Below, one piece after another: positions 5,703 to 7,195 of a stretch of 7,195 bases of DNA. Below the pieces are notes generated by a model. It had not been told where the DNA came from, searched no databases, and saw only the letters and a program-made list of their open reading frames with translations. Position numbers and translations under genes: made by a program. Every line of letters begins with the position of its first letter. Within the stretch, counting starts at the first letter, position 1. This DNA is from Candidatus Apopatosoma intestinale (GTDB lineage Bacteria > Bacillota > Clostridia > Oscillospirales > CAG-272), in assembly GCA_003524145.1 (NCBI GenBank), contig DODZ01000017.1, positions 425 through 7,619 of the forward strand, read 5' to 3'.

Positions 5703-5733
5703 TTAAGGTGACGACGAAAGGAGGTCGAATCTT

Positions 5734-6243
5734 ATGTTAAGTGAAAACATAAAAGAAATCAGAAAATCCAAAGGGCTATCACAGGAAGAACTTGCAATAA
5801 AACTGAATGTGGTACGACAAACTGTTTCTAAGTGGGAGAACGGTTTGTCAGTCCCCGATTCTGATATGTTGATTTCTATATCGGAAGTGTTGGAAACACC
5901 CGTAAGCATTTTGCTTGGAGAAACGGTTGTCGAGTCCCACCCCGATGACTTAAAAGTGATTTCCGAAAAGCTTGAGGTTATAAATCTTCAACTTGCGCAA
6001 AGAAAAACAACGAGGCAAAAAACATATCATTGGTTTTTTATTGGATTCGGTGCGGTTATATTAATCATTTTTGCGAGTTTAGCCATATTAAACAGTCCAT
6101 ACTTGGGATGGGATTATAATGATCCTGAAACTGCGGTTTTTGGGGGAGGTTTCCACGCTTTTGAGTGGCTGTTTGTCAGAGTAGCACCGGTGATTTTTTG
6201 CGGAACAGTCGTAGGTGCATTTTTAACACGAAACAAAAGGTGA
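5734..6243 (+). CDS. XRE-family transcriptional regulator with C-terminal membrane helices
   Basis: The product has 169 residues. Residues 5-61 are a Cro/C1-type helix-turn-helix: IKEIRKSKGLSQEELA, then VRQTVSKWENGLSVPD as the recognition helix region, then the usual ISEVLETPVSILLGE end. A short linker with a possible coiled stretch (72-90) leads to two predicted membrane helices at about 100-120 and 145-164, with a GWDYNDPE-type loop between them. Regulators of this build are common in Clostridia and are thought to sense a membrane signal, often controlling neighbouring transport genes; the target here is not apparent. The ATG has AAAGGAGGT (5717-5725), spacing 8. It sits alone between terminators, with two candidate promoters. 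It probably binds DNA near its own promoter, which is inferred from family habit. Confidence 0.88.
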   Translation: MLSENIKEIRKSKGLSQEELAIKLNVVRQTVSKWENGLSVPDSDMLISISEVLETPVSILLGETVVESHPDDLKVISEKLEVINLQLAQRKTTRQKTYHWFFIGFGAVILIIFASLAILNSPYLGWDYNDPETAVFGGGFHAFEWLFVRVAPVIFCGTVVGAFLTRNKR

Positions 6244-6283
6244 TGCGATCGACAAACTCCAGTTTGCCGAGCAAACCGAAAAA

Positions 6284-6342
6284 ATCTTTTAAGGAGTCTA
6301 TACTCAACGCAAAGGACACCTTCGGGTGTCCTTTTTGCGTTG
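6284..6342 (+). terminator. rho-independent terminator after the XRE gene, with degenerate repeat
   Basis: GGACACC (6314-6320), TTCG loop and GGTGTCC (6325-6331), followed by five T, form a very stable terminator. Flanking CAACGCAAA (6305-6313) and TTTTTGCGTTG (6332-6342) extend the stem in both directions. ATCTTTTAAG at 6284-6293 is a ten-base remnant of the repeat that precedes the terminators in the other modules. Confidence 0.88.
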
Positions 6343-6492
6343 GAGGCGCCACTCCTTTCATCGAAGCGTGCTCGTCGCGCAGTAGCGCGGCGATCCGGTT
6401 CGCATTCGCCGCCCGAAGATCGACAAGCTCGCTTGTCAGGCGCAGGGCGTGCGAATTCTCGCCGCAGGCGAGATTCCGGGGATTATTACCTC
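6343..6492. other. GC-rich hairpin cluster inserted in the third module
   Basis: This stretch is much richer in GC than its surroundings. It holds three adjacent perfect or near-perfect hairpins: TCGTCGCGC/GCGCGGCGA (6372-6393, loop AGTA), GACAAG/CTTGTC (6422-6437, loop CTCG) and TCTCGCC/GGCGAGA (6457-6473, loop GCA). TTCGCA at 6399 and TGCGAA at 6450 form an outer inverted pair. A plus-strand reading frame runs through it, but with poor, Arg/Ser-rich composition and no good start, so I treat it as non-coding. It is probably an interspersed palindromic element. Confidence 0.65.
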
Positions 6493-6551
6493 TTCACTCT
6501 TCACTAAAGGCTCGGGGATTTGGAAAGTAATAGGTAATAGTGAATAGTGAA
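6493..6551. repeat. inverted repeat of TTCACT/AGTGAA tandem motifs
   Basis: TTCACTCTTCACT (6493-6505) pairs with AGTGAATAGTGAA (6539-6551) with one mismatch across a 33-base loop. The TTCACT and AGTGAA units are themselves repeated. A separate hairpin, GATTTTG/CAAAATC, follows at 6563-6581. Together with the GC-rich cluster it explains why this intergenic stretch of about 465 bases is longer than the others. Confidence 0.6.
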
Positions 6552-6602
6552 AAGGTGTAGTTGATTTTGCCTCACAAAATCAGAAATATTGAAAAACGAT
6601 AC

Positions 6603-6670
6603 GCCGTTTTCGACCTTTAGCGCGGAATCGGACCGGTGGGGTTGACTTTCGACCTATTTATTAGTATAAT
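6603..6670 (+). promoter_or_regulatory. conserved block with strong promoter of the membrane-protein gene
   Basis: GCCGTTTTCGACC starts a 39-bp block like that of the second module. The -35 TTGACT (6642-6647) and -10 TATAAT (6665-6670) are 17 bp apart. CGGAATCGGACCG again gives a CGG-N7-CCG pair. Similarity to the second module continues past the -10 (AAATCGGAGTTTA against AAATCGGAATTTA). Confidence 0.8.
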
Positions 6671-6708
6671 ATTTATATCAATAAATCGGAGTTTACGGAG
6701 GTGTAAAT

Positions 6709-7131
6709 GTGACGACAGCAACAGTTCTTGCTCAAATTATATTGTTTTGTTGGTTTTTCGGGTGTGTTTGCACGTACAAATTCGGAAAATACATTTTAGT
6801 AGATGGCATGGGGATAAAAAGCGCAGAATTTGTTATGTTATGCTTATTCAGCATAGGAAGTATCTCCTTTTGGATAGTGCCTTTTTTGGGAAAGTGGTTC
6901 CTTTTGGGAGTATTGCTTTTTTGGTTTACCGTTCAGTTTTTTTGCCATTGGTATTATACTATTTTTGGCGCTTCGGAGAAGAAGTTAAAAGGATATAATG
7001 ACTGCTTCAAAAATACCGTCCATATTATCCCTGCCAGTAAAACAAAACTCATTCCGGATTTGTATCATATGATTTTGCATTTGCTCATTTTATTGAATAT
7101 TGTTTTAGTTCTATGCAATATTTTTATATAG
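6709..7131 (+). CDS. small multi-pass membrane protein of unknown function
   Basis: The product has 140 residues with four predicted membrane helices at about 4-22, 40-59, 62-84 and 118-139. A basic loop at 90-116 (SEKKLKGYNDCFKN, then KTKLIPDLYH) joins the last two. It is rich in Phe, Trp and Cys. No catalytic motif or known family was recognised. The start is GTG 6709: the ribosome binding site ACGGAGG (6695-6701) is 7 bases away. The ATG at 6707 is followed at once by TGA and cannot be used. Its promoter is the near-consensus one just upstream, giving a leader of about 30 bases. It is the only gene between its promoter and the next repeat copy, so it is probably transcribed alone. A toxin-like, immunity or transport-related role cannot be distinguished. 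Confidence 0.78.
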   Translation: MTTATVLAQIILFCWFFGCVCTYKFGKYILVDGMGIKSAEFVMLCLFSIGSISFWIVPFLGKWFLLGVLLFWFTVQFFCHWYYTIFGASEKKLKGYNDCFKNTVHIIPASKTKLIPDLYHMILHLLILLNIVLVLCNIFI

Positions 7132-7146
7132 AAACATAAATTCCGG

Positions 7147-7163
7147 TTTGTAAATATTACAAA
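7147..7163. promoter_or_regulatory. palindrome downstream of the membrane-protein gene
   Basis: TTTGTAAATATTACAAA is an inverted repeat with 7-base arms and an ATA centre, 16 bases after the stop codon. It has no T-tract and low GC, so it looks more like a protein-binding site than a terminator. Its role is unknown. Confidence 0.4.
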
Positions 7164-7173
7164 AGCAAAGCGT

Positions 7174-7195
7174 CATCTTTTAAGACCATAACAGC
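7174..7195 (+). repeat. CATCTTTTAAGACC repeat, copy 3, cut by the window edge
   Basis: These 22 bases are identical to 4656-4677 and the match may continue beyond the window. By analogy with copies 1 and 2, a hairpin arm and then a terminator should follow directly outside the window. Confidence 0.8.

Noticed and set aside
6165..6530. Plus-strand open frame of 121 codons overlapping the end of the XRE gene and the GC-rich cluster
   Set aside because: It starts inside the XRE gene in another frame, has no ribosome binding site, runs through a strong terminator and several hairpins, and its Arg/Ser-rich composition looks like a translated repeat element.
6636..6998. Plus-strand open frame of 120 codons
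   Set aside because: It begins inside the promoter region and overlaps the membrane-protein gene in another frame; the GTG 6709 frame has the ribosome binding site and a coherent membrane topology.
4655..7195. Integron attC sites
   Set aside because: The repeats form hairpins, but I could not find paired RYYYAAC/GTTRRRY core sites at their ends, and no integron integrase is visible. The similarity is only in layout.
4655..7195. CRISPR array
   Set aside because: The repeat copies are 750-890 bp apart with genes between them, unlike the short regular spacers of CRISPR.

Overview
The window looks like an accessory region of a Gram-positive, low-to-moderate GC Clostridia-type genome. The supporting signs are AGGAGG-type ribosome binding sites, TTGACT/TATAAT promoters, RHS tips of the kind common in Firmicutes, and an XRE regulator of a type frequent there. 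This is inferred from style, not from a marker gene. It holds few intact genes and many fragments.

Bases 1-3070 are an Rhs polymorphic-toxin locus. The 3' end of an Rhs gene (core plus a variable C-terminal domain with a possible JAB-like HxH signature) is followed after 25 bp by a lipoprotein gene, a plausible immunity or partner gene. Downstream lie a scrap of a second rhs core, a hairpin between 32-bp direct repeats, then a displaced orphan rhs tip whose toxin part is frameshifted. The orphan's last stop codon overlaps the ribosome binding site of a second lipoprotein-like gene, which is broken by an in-frame TAG. This fits the known model of Rhs tip displacement, with decay of the displaced toxin/immunity pair.

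Bases 3071-4553 are a gene graveyard: an internal piece of a type I restriction specificity subunit (hsdS) behind an unrelated membrane segment, a GNAT acetyltransferase gene split in two with its 3' part inverted, and the C-terminal end of S-adenosylmethionine synthetase (metK). The GNAT breakpoints fall in a 6-bp inverted repeat (TTGTTT/AAACAA). Flipping the 381 bp between the repeats rebuilds one continuous in-frame GNAT coding sequence.

Bases 4650-7195 form a different architecture: three short single-gene transcription units in the same direction. They encode a membrane-anchored GIY-YIG protein, an XRE-family regulator with membrane helices, and a small multi-pass membrane protein. Each is preceded by a related module: a CATCTTTTAAGACC-type repeat, a rho-independent terminator, a conserved block of about 40 bp, and a TTGACT promoter. 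A further copy of the repeat begins at the right edge of the window, so the series probably continues. The third module carries an extra GC-rich hairpin cluster. This repeated one-gene cassette layout is the best candidate here for something not previously described.
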